Shown: positions 1-7,814, counted from the first letter of the stretch. The stretch is DNA of 64,000 nt from JBDSKH01 sp035556655 (GCA_035556655.1 DATMFW010000067.1:62001-126000); one strand, 5' to 3'. Translations and numbers: made by a program. Notes: generated by a model not told the origin, from the sequence alone.

Positions 1-65
1 ACGCCCGGCTGGAAGCGCCGGGCGGCATGCAGGTCACCGCATTCCAGGAGCTCGGCCTGGAGTGA
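1..65 (+). CDS. 3' end of an unidentified protein-coding gene
   Basis: Reading frame 3 is open from the window edge and ends with TGA at 63-65, giving about 20 C-terminal residues that finish QELGLE. The next gene is convergent and begins 10 bases later, so a stop here fits a real gene end. The fragment is too short to assign a family. Confidence 0.5.
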   Translation, partial: ARLEAPGGMQVTAFQELGLE

Positions 66-75
66 GCCGGTAGCC

Positions 76-549
76 CTAGTCCAGTCGGAACACCCGCTCG
101 TCGATCTCGCCGTCGCGGCGCGGGGCGGTGGTGCGCTCGACCCTGTCGAAGACGAAGCCGGCGTTGCGAAGCACCCGCTGCGATCCGAGGTTGTCGCCCG
201 CTGTGCTGCCCCAGAGCGGGCGTTGCGGCAGTTCGGCGATGAGCGCATGCAGGGCAGCGGTGCCGATGCCCCGGCCCCAGAGCTCGCGTACGACCCAGTA
301 GCCGACCTGGCGTTCGCCGTTCATGAGGAAGCTGACGGCGTAGCCCGCGAACCCGCCGTCGGCCTCGATGACCCGCAGCATGGTGTCCGGGTCGCGCCGG
401 ACGCGCTCCCAGTGAGCGTCGAATGCGGACCGGTCGCCGGGCTCGCGGGGGAGGAAGGCGATCATGTCGGCGCCTTCGACGTCGGATTCCAGCAGGAACA
501 GCGCGTCGAGGTCGTCGTCGGTGACGGCCCGCAACCGGACTCCGGCCAC
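76..549 (-). CDS. GNAT family N-acetyltransferase (RimJ/RimL-like)
   Basis: A 157-residue single-domain GNAT protein that should transfer an acetyl group from acetyl-CoA to an amine; the substrate cannot be told from sequence. The acetyl-CoA pyrophosphate-binding motif is visible as RGIGTAAL near residue 95, preceded by the beta-strand VGYWVV and followed by GSQRVLRNAGF, typical of the RimJ/RimL branch that acetylates protein N-termini or small amines. The start is GTG at 547-549, and it shares one base with the TAG of the upstream lipoprotein gene, so the two are probably translationally coupled in one transcript. Confidence 0.85.
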   Translation of the reverse strand: MAGVRLRAVTDDDLDALFLLESDVEGADMIAFLPREPGDRSAFDAHWERVRRDPDTMLRVIEADGGFAGYAVSFLMNGERQVGYWVVRELWGRGIGTAALHALIAELPQRPLWGSTAGDNLGSQRVLRNAGFVFDRVERTTAPRRDGEIDERVFRLD

Positions 550-1154
550 TACGGCACGTACACCTGTGCGGCGGCCTCGCCGGCCAGTTCGACGGCGAGG
601 TCGAAGTACTTCTCGCCGCCGGTGGCCTGGATCACCGAGATCCAGCTGTCGTCGCGGATGATGTTGAGCACGGCCGGCGCGCTGTTCTCATCGCCGATCT
701 GGGCGTAGCTGATGCCGTCGTCGACGACCGCCTCGTTGAGTCCCTGCGCGATGAGCTCATCGATGATCGGGCCGCGGGTGTCGATGCTGAGCGGCGCCGC
801 GGAGACGGTGAGGGTCGACTGGACGTCGTCCTCGTCGCCCCAGACGCAGGAGATGCCGCCCGCCCGCTCCTCGGGAGTGGGGTCGGCGTAGTAGTCGGGG
901 TATTTGCCGCCGGGTCCGCCGAGCAGCTCGATGCCCTGGCTCTCGAAGCTCTGCCGACGGGACGCCGGCAGCAGCCCCGTGCAGTCGGCGGGGAGGCGGA
1001 AGCTGAGGACCACCGGACCGCCGGTCTCGGTCGGCTCGGGCGCCGGGGTCGAGGTCTCGATCCCGGTCGGTTCGGCCTCGGGTGCGCCCGAGCAGCCCGC
1101 GAGTGCGATGCCGACGGCCAGGACGACCGGGATGATGGCCATGCGCTGTGTCAT
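549..1154 (-). CDS. Predicted lipoprotein of unknown function
   Basis: A 201-residue exported protein. It opens with a short basic N-region, a hydrophobic core and the lipobox LAGC, followed by a Thr/Pro/Glu-rich linker to about residue 45, so it should be a diacylglyceryl-anchored surface lipoprotein. The mature domain has two cysteines (ADCTGLL and ISCVWG) that could form a disulfide. The same C...CxW layout and a similar C-terminal half occur in the lipoprotein at 18773-19354, so the two look like distant paralogues. The start ATG at 1154 has an AAAGGGG ribosome-binding site 7 bases upstream and a TACATT -10 candidate at 1179-1184. No function is assigned. Confidence 0.8.
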   Translation of the reverse strand: MTQRMAIIPVVLAVGIALAGCSGAPEAEPTGIETSTPAPEPTETGGPVVLSFRLPADCTGLLPASRRQSFESQGIELLGGPGGKYPDYYADPTPEERAGGISCVWGDEDDVQSTLTVSAAPLSIDTRGPIIDELIAQGLNEAVVDDGISYAQIGDENSAPAVLNIIRDDSWISVIQATGGEKYFDLAVELAGEAAAQVYVP

Positions 1155-1194
1155 GGGTGCCCCTTTCCCACTGCCGAGAATGTATCACCGGATG

Positions 1195-1227
1195 CGGGAA
1201 GGGGACCCCTCTCGGATCCCCTTCCCG
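1195..1227 (-). terminator. Strong hairpin ending the GntR-ABC operon
   Basis: An 11-bp perfect stem (CGGGAAGGGGA pairing with TCCCCTTCCCG) with an 11-base loop starts 7 bases after the stop codon of the membrane-protein gene at 1235. There is no T-run, as is common for intrinsic terminators in high-GC actinobacteria. It would separate the transporter operon from the lipoprotein gene downstream on the same strand. Confidence 0.65.
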
Positions 1228-1234
1228 TGCGCGG

Positions 1235-1993
1235 TCAGCGCGGTGTCGCGCGCCGGAGCACCAGGTAACCGGCCAGTCCTGCGATGGCGGTCGGCACGAG
1301 GAGCCAGAGGGCGACCCCGACCGCGCCGTTCGTGACGAAGAAGCGGCCCACCGCATCCCAGCTCTGGGTGAGCGAGATCAGGAGCGCGCCGCCGATGACG
1401 GCCACCCCGAAGAGGAAGAAGAACACCACCATGCCGATCACGCGCCAGCGCACGTAGACGGTGGCGATCGCGGCTCCGACGAAGAAGAAGAACATCGCCA
1501 CGCAGAAGAAGATGATGCCCCGCTGCCAGATCGGTGTCGCTTCGCCGCCGAAGTAGATCGCGGTGAACATCGTCCCGCCGACGCCCCAGCCGTTCGTCGC
1601 GCTCTCGAGCGCCGACAGGATGGTGAGCGACACGGCCCACATCACGGACAGCCCCACGAAGGTGAGCGCGCTGCCGAGATAGAAGTCGCGTCGTGTCGAG
1701 CCGTAGCCGAGCGCCAGCGGCATCGTGAAGTTCATCGCCTGCACGGCTACGACCAGCAGGTAGACGAAGATCCAGGTGGATGCGCCGCTGTAGCCCATGC
1801 CATCCTGCGCGTCGGCGCGATCGGCGGGGTCGATGTTGGTGAACACGATCAGCCAGATGCCGAAACTGAGCACGAAGATCGAGGCGAGCACGATCCACGG
1901 CATCACGATCGTGTTCCACGGGTTCGCCAGGTTCAGTTTGACGACCCGTGTGATGCGCTGAAGCGGGGTCGCGGGTGCGGTGAGTGCGGTCAT
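1235..1993 (-). CDS. ABC transporter membrane subunit (unclassified)
   Basis: A 252-residue integral membrane protein with about six hydrophobic segments (for example around residues 35-55, 75-95, 115-135, 165-190, 195-215 and 225-245). Its ATG overlaps the TGA of the ATP-binding subunit by 4 bases, so it is almost certainly the permease partner. It has no close match to a named permease family that I recognise. The GntR - ATPase - membrane protein order resembles the Bacillus YtrA-type transporters, which respond to cell-envelope stress. Substrate is unknown. A strong hairpin follows the stop. Confidence 0.75.
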   Translation of the reverse strand: MTALTAPATPLQRITRVVKLNLANPWNTIVMPWIVLASIFVLSFGIWLIVFTNIDPADRADAQDGMGYSGASTWIFVYLLVVAVQAMNFTMPLALGYGSTRRDFYLGSALTFVGLSVMWAVSLTILSALESATNGWGVGGTMFTAIYFGGEATPIWQRGIIFFCVAMFFFFVGAAIATVYVRWRVIGMVVFFFLFGVAVIGGALLISLTQSWDAVGRFFVTNGAVGVALWLLVPTAIAGLAGYLVLRRATPR

Positions 1994-2871
1994 GAGAGCT
2001 CCTCCTCGGAGGCGGTGGTGGTGCGCACGATGAGCTGCTGCAGCGACACGGGCGTGAGCTCGAGTCCTGCCTTCTCTGCGGCGCGCCGGTCGGTGGCGTC
2101 GAGGGCGGGCACGGTCGCCGTGGCGAGTCCGCCGAGCTGCTCGCGGTGCAGGACCTCACGGCCCGACGCGAAGGCGTCGACGGTGGCGGCCGTCCCGGCC
2201 AGGGTGACGGCGGACCCGCGCAGGGTCTCGGCGTCGCTGTCGATGAGGATCCTGCCTTCGTCGATCACGAGGACGTGCTCGAGCAGGTTGCTGACCTCGT
2301 CGATCAGATGGGTGGACAGCACGATGGTCCGCGGGTGCTCGGCGTAGTCGGCCAGCAGCCTGTCGTAGAACAGCTGCCGGGCGACGGCGTCGAGGCCGAG
2401 GTAGGGCTCGTCGAAGAAGGTCAGCGGCGCGCGCGAGGCGAGCCCGACGATCACCCCGACGGCCGAGAGCTGCCCGCGCGAGAGCTTCTTGATGCGCCGG
2501 TCGAGCGGCAGCCGGAAGTCCTGGGCGAGCGATCCGGCGAGGTCGGCGTTCCAGTTGGCGAAGAACCAGGGGGCGCTGCGGAAGACGTGCTTGACGCGGA
2601 AGTCCTCCGGGTACTTCTGGCTCTCTTTGATGAACGCGGTCTGCTCGAGCACTCCCGCGTTCTCGACGGGGGAGTGGCCGAACACCTCGACGCTGCCCGA
2701 GCTGGCGAACTCCTGCGCCGTGAGCAGCGACATGAGCGTCGTCTTTCCGGCGCCGTTGCGGCCGAGGAGGCCGTAGATGCGGTCCTGTTCGAGGGTGAAG
2801 CTGACGCCGTCGACGGCGCGGACCTTCCCGAAGTGCTTGGTGAGGTCGCGGACCTCGACGATGGCGGTCAT
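1990..2871 (-). CDS. ABC transporter ATP-binding protein
   Basis: A 293-residue ATPase. The Walker A motif GRNGAGKTT lies near residue 42, the signature region reads LSRGQLS, Walker B plus catalytic Glu is LTFFDEPYLGLD, and the H-loop is LSTHLIDE. The C-terminal ~80 residues after the nucleotide-binding domain are typical of drug/peptide-export ATPases of the CcmA/YtrB type. It overlaps the regulator upstream (ATGA at 2868-2871) and the membrane subunit downstream (1990-1993) by 4 bases each, giving a tightly coupled three-gene operon. Confidence 0.9.
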   Translation of the reverse strand: MTAIVEVRDLTKHFGKVRAVDGVSFTLEQDRIYGLLGRNGAGKTTLMSLLTAQEFASSGSVEVFGHSPVENAGVLEQTAFIKESQKYPEDFRVKHVFRSAPWFFANWNADLAGSLAQDFRLPLDRRIKKLSRGQLSAVGVIVGLASRAPLTFFDEPYLGLDAVARQLFYDRLLADYAEHPRTIVLSTHLIDEVSNLLEHVLVIDEGRILIDSDAETLRGSAVTLAGTAATVDAFASGREVLHREQLGGLATATVPALDATDRRAAEKAGLELTPVSLQQLIVRTTTASEEELS

Positions 2872-3221
2872 CGACCGGCCTCCCTGATCATGGTCCCGAG
2901 CTGGTCTGCGGTGATGCCGAGCTTCTCGGCTTCGACGAGCAGCGGCTCGACGTACTGGGTGCGGAACTGGTCGCGGCGCTCTGCCACGAGGCGGGCTTGC
3001 GAGCCCGGGGCGACGAACATGCCGATCCCTCTCTTCTTGTAGAGGATCCCGGTGTCGACGAGCAGGTTGACGCCTTTCCCGGCGGTGGCCGGGTTGATCC
3101 GGTGGAACGCGGCGAACTCGTTCGTCGAGGGGACCTGGGTCTCCTCAGGGAGCACCCCGGAGATGATGTCGTTCTCGATCTGCTCGGCGATCTGCTGGAA
3201 GATCGGACGGCTGTCGTCCAT
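2868..3221 (-). CDS. GntR family transcriptional regulator (YtrA subfamily)
   Basis: A short (117-residue) GntR regulator with an N-terminal winged helix-turn-helix (PIFQQIAEQIENDIISG ... STNEFAAFHRINPATAGKG) and only a small C-terminal helical tail, the size expected for the YtrA subfamily that lacks a large effector domain. It is the first gene of the ABC transporter operon and follows a GGGAGGG ribosome-binding site 4-5 bases before ATG. A perfect 10-bp inverted repeat lies 25 bases upstream of its start, so autoregulation is the likely mode. Confidence 0.9.
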   Translation of the reverse strand: MDDSRPIFQQIAEQIENDIISGVLPEETQVPSTNEFAAFHRINPATAGKGVNLLVDTGILYKKRGIGMFVAPGSQARLVAERRDQFRTQYVEPLLVEAEKLGITADQLGTMIREAGR

Positions 3222-3245
3222 GGGTACCCTCCCTTCTGGTCAACG

Positions 3246-3269
3246 GGTTAGTTACTGATGTAACTAACC
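3246..3269. promoter_or_regulatory. GntR operator (perfect 10-bp inverted repeat)
   Basis: The arms GGTTAGTTAC (3246-3255) and GTAACTAACC (3260-3269) are exact reverse complements around a TGAT spacer. The site sits in the only promoter-sized gap before the GntR gene, and the right half is AT-rich against a GC-rich background. YtrA-type regulators bind sites of this form, so this is very likely the operator of the downstream repressor. Confidence 0.85.
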
Positions 3270-3290
3270 AACCAGGTAACGAAGGCGATG

Positions 3291-4070
3291 TCAAGCGCGC
3301 AGGCGCATCATCCGTTCCACGGTGGCCAGGGTCAGCCGGCGTGGGGCGATCGGCGACAGTGCCGCGCCCGCGGCGTTCACCAGGCCGGAGACCGCGTACG
3401 GCGGCGTCCGCCGGCGATCGAGCGCGCGCATCCCGGTCGCGACGACCTGGGCCGGAGTCTGCTCGGCCCCGTGCGCGCTGTCGGCGTTGCCGGCCACGTC
3501 GAAGAACTCGGTGGTCGTGAAGCCGGGGGCGAGGGCGAGCACCTTCACGCCGTGCGGCCGGCACTCCTGCCAGAGCGCCTGGCTGAAGCTCAGCACGAAC
3601 GCCTTCGCCGCTCCGTAGGCCGCCATGAGCGGAACCGGCTGGAACCCGGCGGTGCTGGCGATGGTGACGATCGCCCCGTGACCGGCTTCCAGGAGCTCGG
3701 GCAGGAACGCCCGGGTCAGGTCCACCACCGCCGTCACATCGACCGCCACGAGCCGCTCGAGAGTCTCGGGGTCCTCTTCGGCCACCGGACCGTGCGCCCC
3801 GAACCCGGCGTTGTTGACGAGGGTGTCGATGGTGCCGTCGAGCTCCGCGCGCAGCGCGCGCCCGGCGCCCGGCTTCGACAGATCCGCCGTCACGACCTCG
3901 GCCCGGATGCCGTGCGCGGCCTCCAGCTCGGACGCCAGCGCGCGCAGGCGGTCGGTGCGCCGCGCGACGAGGACGAGATCCGAGCCGCGCGCGGCGAGGG
4001 CGCGGGCGAACTCGGCACCGATACCGGAGCTCGCCCCGGTGACGATCGAACGGCGGGGCTGGTAGCTCAT
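3291..4070 (-). CDS. SDR family NAD(P)-dependent oxidoreductase
   Basis: A 259-residue classical short-chain dehydrogenase/reductase. The Rossmann motif TGASSGIG is at residues 11-18, NNAGFG near 87, and the catalytic triad appears as Ser in IASTAGF and Y...K in YGAAKAF. The RXX after the second strand (VARR) suggests NADP preference. The C-terminal 60 residues are basic and match the yqjQ/DltE-like SDRs that act on lipid or aldehyde substrates. Exact substrate is unknown. It is divergent from the amidase with a 35-base gap; on its own strand CAGGAT stands 7 bases before ATG, a weak leaderless promoter. Confidence 0.88.
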   Translation of the reverse strand: MSYQPRRSIVTGASSGIGAEFARALAARGSDLVLVARRTDRLRALASELEAAHGIRAEVVTADLSKPGAGRALRAELDGTIDTLVNNAGFGAHGPVAEEDPETLERLVAVDVTAVVDLTRAFLPELLEAGHGAIVTIASTAGFQPVPLMAAYGAAKAFVLSFSQALWQECRPHGVKVLALAPGFTTTEFFDVAGNADSAHGAEQTPAQVVATGMRALDRRRTPPYAVSGLVNAAGAALSPIAPRRLTLATVERMMRLRA

Positions 4071-4092
4071 GCACGCGATCCTGCCACCCGCC

Positions 4093-4098
4093 TAGGCT
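4093..4098 (+). promoter_or_regulatory. -10 hexamer TAGGCT for a leaderless amidase mRNA
   Basis: TAGGCT matches TANNNT and is separated from the GTG start by 7 bases with no Shine-Dalgarno between, the spacing expected when transcription begins at the start codon. Confidence 0.55.
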
Positions 4099-4105
4099 CG
4101 GCAGC

Positions 4106-5518
4106 GTGTTCGAACTGCATCACCTGACGGCGCTCGAGCAGCTCGACTGGCTGCGCAGGGGCGAGATCACGCCGCGCGATCTGGTCGATCACTATCTCGA
4201 CCGCATCGACCGGCTGGATGCCGGGCTCGGCGCGTTCGTGACCGTCACCCCCGAGCGTGCCCGGGAGGCCGCCGACCGCGTCGCGACCACCCCGGCCGTG
4301 GCGCCGCTCTGGGGGTTGCCGACGGCCGACAAGGACCTCGTGGCGCGGAGGGGGGTGCCGACCCGCTACGGGTCGCGGCTGTTCGCCGAGAACGTGCCGG
4401 ACGCATCCGACGAGCTCGCCCTGGCGATCGATGCGACCGGCGCGATCAGCCTGGGCAAGACCAACACCCCCGAGTTCGGAATGCCCAGTTACACCGAGCC
4501 GCTCGCCGCGGCACCGGCCCGCACTCCGTACGACCTGGGTCGCGGTGCCGGCGGCTCCAGCGGGGGAGCGGCGGTGGCGGTGGCCGCCGGCCTGCTGCCG
4601 GTGGCTCCGGGCTCCGACGGGGGAGGGTCGGTCCGCATCCCCGCTGCCGCGACCGGTCTGGTCGGGCTGAAGCCCTCGCGCGGTCGCATCCCGGCAGGTG
4701 CCGGGTTCGGCGATCCGGCGGGGCTGGTGGTTCCCGGCCCGCTCGCGCGGACCGTGGCCGACGCGGCGCTGGTGCTCGACGCGCTGGTCGAGGCCGGGCC
4801 GTACCGCTACGCCACGGCCGCCCCGACCTGGGACGGCGGGGCATTCCTCAACGCCGCGGTGCGGGGCGAGGGGCGCTTCCAGCTCGCGGTGAGCACCTGG
4901 TCGCCGTGGTCCACCGCATACGAGCTGACCCTGGCCCCCGAGGCGCGCGCTGCCCTCGAGCTCGCGGTCGGCGAGTTCGGGGCGATGGGGCACGGTGCCG
5001 TCGAGCTGGAGCTGCCCGACGAGGAGGGATACGCGTCCGCGTTCCGCACGGTGTGGCAGGCGGGGGCGGCCGGCATCCCGGTGGAGGGCGATGACGTCGA
5101 GCGTCTCGAGCCGCTGACCGCCTGGCTGGTGCGACGCGGGCGGGAGGTCACGGCACGGCAGCTGGCGGAGGCGCTGGCCTGGCTCACCGGGTTCGAGCGC
5201 CGGCTGATCACGGCGTACGCCCCGTACGACGCGATCCTCATGCCGTCGATGGCGATGACGCCGCGGCCGCTGGGCTGGTACGACGCCCAGGACGGCGAAC
5301 GCAACTTCGCTCAGCAGGTGCAGTACACCCCGTTCACCAGCATGCTGAACGTCGCCGGTCTTCCGGCCATCACGCTGCCGGTCGCCGTCACCGCCGAGGG
5401 CCTTCCGATGGGCGTGCAGCTGGTCGGCAGGCCGGGCGGCGAGCACGTGCTGCTGGCCCTCGGCGCGCAGCTCGAGCGCCGGCTGCAGTGGGGCAAGCGC
5501 CACCCGCCCCAGTGGTAG
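4106..5518 (+). CDS. Amidase (amidase signature family)
   Basis: A 470-residue amidase-signature hydrolase cleaving an amide to carboxylate and ammonia. The Ser-cisSer-Lys triad is visible: Lys76 in TADKDL, the cis-Ser in GGSSGG (151/152), and the nucleophile Ser175 in DGGGSVRIP. The size matches AtzF/GatA-like amidases, but no gatB or gatC lies nearby, so this is not the tRNA amidotransferase subunit. The GTG start is favoured because a -10 hexamer lies 7 bases before it. Confidence 0.9.
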   Translation: MFELHHLTALEQLDWLRRGEITPRDLVDHYLDRIDRLDAGLGAFVTVTPERAREAADRVATTPAVAPLWGLPTADKDLVARRGVPTRYGSRLFAENVPDASDELALAIDATGAISLGKTNTPEFGMPSYTEPLAAAPARTPYDLGRGAGGSSGGAAVAVAAGLLPVAPGSDGGGSVRIPAAATGLVGLKPSRGRIPAGAGFGDPAGLVVPGPLARTVADAALVLDALVEAGPYRYATAAPTWDGGAFLNAAVRGEGRFQLAVSTWSPWSTAYELTLAPEARAALELAVGEFGAMGHGAVELELPDEEGYASAFRTVWQAGAAGIPVEGDDVERLEPLTAWLVRRGREVTARQLAEALAWLTGFERRLITAYAPYDAILMPSMAMTPRPLGWYDAQDGERNFAQQVQYTPFTSMLNVAGLPAITLPVAVTAEGLPMGVQLVGRPGGEHVLLALGAQLERRLQWGKRHPPQW

Positions 5519-5530
5519 GACCCTGTCGTC

Positions 5531-5552
5531 TTAGGTAAGGCATGCCTATACT
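5531..5552 (+). promoter_or_regulatory. DtxR/IdeR-type iron box overlapping a promoter
   Basis: TTAGGTAAGGCATGCCTAT (5531-5549) matches 14 of 19 positions of the TTAGGTTAGGCTAACCTAA consensus bound by iron-loaded DtxR/IdeR/DmdR repressors. It overlaps the TATACT -10 hexamer at 5547-5552, so repressor binding would block RNA polymerase. It lies immediately before a siderophore-interacting-domain gene, which fits iron control. Confidence 0.8.
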
Positions 5553-5561
5553 GGGAACGAC

Positions 5562-5918
5562 ATGCTCGTCTCCGACATCCTCTCCGCCGCGATCTCCTGG
5601 CACCCCGCCCCGGGCGACCTCGTGCTGCTCGCGGGACGCTCCGGCGACCTCGCCGTCATCGAGACGGCGCTGGCCACGCTCCCGGCCCGGGCCCGCGGTC
5701 AGGTCTTCGTCGAGGTCGAGTCGGGCGGCGAGGTGCGCGCACTGAACGCACCCGGGCGGGTCTGCGTGACCTGGCTGGTGCGCGAGCAGGGGCGCTCGCT
5801 CGACGCGGCCCTCGGGGCGTGGCTGGCCGAGATGCTGCCGGTCGAGGCCGAGCGCGAGCACCGGGTCTACGCCTGGATCGCGGGCGAGCGCACCGCGCGC
5901 ATGCTCACGAGTTCCTAG
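5562..5918 (+). CDS. Stand-alone SIP (siderophore-interacting) C-terminal domain protein
   Basis: A 118-residue protein that corresponds only to the C-terminal NAD(P)H-binding half of siderophore-interacting ferric reductases: it has the strand-helix start GDLVLLAGRSGDLAVIETAL, VFVEVES and the terminal YAWIAGERTARML characteristic of SIP proteins. Full SIP reductases are about 250-300 residues with an FAD-binding beta-barrel, which is missing here. The intact start and an iron box directly upstream argue for a functional small gene rather than debris. A role in ferric-siderophore reduction or handling is inferred. Its 3' end overlaps the convergent gene by 14 bases. Confidence 0.8.
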   Translation: MLVSDILSAAISWHPAPGDLVLLAGRSGDLAVIETALATLPARARGQVFVEVESGGEVRALNAPGRVCVTWLVREQGRSLDAALGAWLAEMLPVEAEREHRVYAWIAGERTARMLTSS

Positions 5919-6378
5919 CCTCGCCGCGCTTGCGCAGATACCCGCCGAGTTCCAGTCCCGCCGCGACCTCGAACCGGTTGGTTCTCGCCTCGGACCCCGC
6001 GGCGACGTAGAGCGGGATGAACCACAGTCCGTAGCGCTTCCACTGCGCCTTGTGCTCCGCCTCGTGCTCGAGCACGTCGTCCGCGTCGTTGTCGGTGGTC
6101 AGATAGATCGCGCCGATCGTGGTGCCCCCGCGTCCGTAGGCGCGCTTCGGCAGGCGGGTGAAGCAATGGATGCCGTTCTTCTTCGCGAACCGGCCGCCGA
6201 GCACGAGGCCGTAGACGAAGATGCTGCCCGTCGCGAACCAGTACCCGGGCCGGGTGAACACCGGCCAGAGCAGGAACGCCCGCAGCGGCCGAACCCGGCG
6301 CACACCCCGGGCGATGGCGGCGAGAAACCCCTCGGTGCGCGTGCGGGAGACCGGCTCGAGGTCTGGCAACTGCTTCAC
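5905..6378 (-). CDS. Small membrane-associated protein with HEAEH metal-binding motif
   Basis: A 157-residue protein of unknown function. It has a basic N-terminus, one clear hydrophobic segment at about residues 47-62 (YWFATGSIFVYGLVLGG), then DVLEHEAEHKAQW at about 104-116, which fits HExxH, and a downstream NRFEVAAGLELGGY that could supply the third Glu ligand. A second hydrophobic stretch (LWFIPLYVAAG) sits between them. This layout resembles a minimal zinc metalloprotease-like fold, but catalysis is not shown. Its start overlaps the stop of the upstream oxidoreductase by 4 bases, so the two are co-transcribed. Confidence 0.7.
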   Translation of the reverse strand: MKQLPDLEPVSRTRTEGFLAAIARGVRRVRPLRAFLLWPVFTRPGYWFATGSIFVYGLVLGGRFAKKNGIHCFTRLPKRAYGRGGTTIGAIYLTTDNDADDVLEHEAEHKAQWKRYGLWFIPLYVAAGSEARTNRFEVAAGLELGGYLRKRGEARNS

Positions 6379-7802
6379 GCGGACTCCTCACGGCCGTAGG
6401 TTTCGAGGAACCGCAGCCACACCTCGTTGACCGTGGGGTAGGCGGGGACCGCGTGCCAGAGCCGGGCCAGCGGCACCTCGCCGACGATCGCCACCGTGGC
6501 GGCATGGATCATCTCGGCGACATCGGGGCCGACGAACGTCGCCCCGAGCAGCACCTGGCGCTCCTCGTCGATGACGGCCCGTGCCCGGCCCCGGTAGTCG
6601 TCGGCGTGCGCGCTCGCCCCCGCGATCCAGGACAGGTCGTAATCGACGACGCGGATGCCGCGCCCGCTCGCTCCTGCGGCCTCGGCGGTCAGACCCACCG
6701 ATGCGACCTCGGGGTCGGTGAAGGTCACCTGCGGGACGGTCTCGGCGTCGGCGGTGGCGACGTGGCGCCCCCACGGCCGCTCGTCCACCGGGCGCCCGAG
6801 CGCCCGCGCGGCGATCACGTCGCCGGCGGCCCGCGCCTGGTACTTGCCCTGGTGGGTGAGCAGCGCCCGGTGGTTGACGTCTCCGGCGGCGTAGAGCCAG
6901 TCGAACCCGCGCACGCGCATGGTGTCGTCGACCTCGAGCCAGTCGCCGGAGGTCAGCCCGATCGCCTCGAGTCCGAGGTCGCGCGTGCGGGCGACGCGCC
7001 CGGTCGCCACGAGCACCTGCTCGGCCGTCACCGCGCTGCCGTCCGAGAGCTCGAGGCGCGCATCGCCCTCGCGCGAGGCGCGGGTGACCTCGACTCCGGT
7101 GCGCACCTCGACCCCCGCCTCCTCCAGCGCCGCGCGGACGGCCTCGCCGGCGAAGGGTTCCATTCCGGTCAGCAACGCGCTCCCGCGCACGATGAGGGTG
7201 ACCCGGGTACCGAAGCTCGCGTAGGCGGTCGCCATCTCGCATCCGACCACCCCGCCGCCGAGGATGGCGAGCGAGGCGGGAGCGGCCGTCGCGCTCGTGG
7301 CGTCGCGGCTGGTCCACGGAGCGATCTCGGCGAGCCCGGGGATCGCGGGCACGAGCGGGTCGCTCCCGGTGCTCACGGCGACGGCGTGGCGCGCGGTCAG
7401 GTCGGTGATGGTGCCGTCGGCGCTCTCGGCCCGCACCGCGCGCTCCCCGGTGAAGCGCCCGCGCCCGCGCACGAGATCGATGCCGGCCGAGGCGAGCCAC
7501 TCGACCTGCGAGCTGTCGTCCCAGTCGTGGGTGAGCACCGTGCGTCGCGCGAAGGCGCCCGCCGCATCCACCCCGCCGGCGACGGCCTGGCGCGCCCCGT
7601 CGACGGCTCTGGCCGCCCGCAGCGCGTGCCCGGGGCGCAGCAGCCCCTTCGAGGGCATGCACGCCCAGTACGAGCACTCGCCCCCGACGAGTTCGTGCTC
7701 CACGATCACGGCCCGCAGGCCGCCCCGCGTGGCGTAGTCGGCGATGTTCTCTCCGACGGCCCCTGCCCCGATGACGATGAGGTCGTACTCCCACGCAGCC
7801 AT
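6375..7802 (-). CDS. NAD(P)/FAD-dependent disulfide oxidoreductase
   Basis: A 475-residue flavoprotein of the lipoamide dehydrogenase/mercuric reductase class. The FAD-binding GAGAVG starts at residue 12, the redox-active pair is C43xxxxC48 in GECSYWACMPSK, the NAD(P) motif is GGGVVG near 176, the second FAD motif is YAAGDV, and the dimerisation domain ends the protein. The last-residue HxxxxE catalytic motif of true dihydrolipoamide dehydrogenases appears only loosely (MIHAATVAIVGEVP). No 2-oxoacid dehydrogenase genes are near, so the electron acceptor is unknown. ATG 7802 is supported by a leaderless -10 six bases away. Confidence 0.88.
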   Translation of the reverse strand: MAAWEYDLIVIGAGAVGENIADYATRGGLRAVIVEHELVGGECSYWACMPSKGLLRPGHALRAARAVDGARQAVAGGVDAAGAFARRTVLTHDWDDSSQVEWLASAGIDLVRGRGRFTGERAVRAESADGTITDLTARHAVAVSTGSDPLVPAIPGLAEIAPWTSRDATSATAAPASLAILGGGVVGCEMATAYASFGTRVTLIVRGSALLTGMEPFAGEAVRAALEEAGVEVRTGVEVTRASREGDARLELSDGSAVTAEQVLVATGRVARTRDLGLEAIGLTSGDWLEVDDTMRVRGFDWLYAAGDVNHRALLTHQGKYQARAAGDVIAARALGRPVDERPWGRHVATADAETVPQVTFTDPEVASVGLTAEAAGASGRGIRVVDYDLSWIAGASAHADDYRGRARAVIDEERQVLLGATFVGPDVAEMIHAATVAIVGEVPLARLWHAVPAYPTVNEVWLRFLETYGREESA

Positions 7803-7808
7803 ATGCCG

Positions 7809-7814
7809 AGGCTA
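7809..7814 (-). promoter_or_regulatory. -10 hexamer TAGCCT for the leaderless oxidoreductase operon
   Basis: On the minus strand TAGCCT is followed by 6 bases and then the ATG at 7802. No Shine-Dalgarno lies between. A divergent -10 candidate TAAATT at 7829-7834 serves the lipoprotein gene at 7863. Confidence 0.55.

Noticed and set aside
4106..5518. Glu-tRNA(Gln) amidotransferase subunit A (gatA)
   Set aside because: The catalytic triad fits, but gatB and gatC are absent and the sequence lacks GatA-specific features; a stand-alone amidase is safer.
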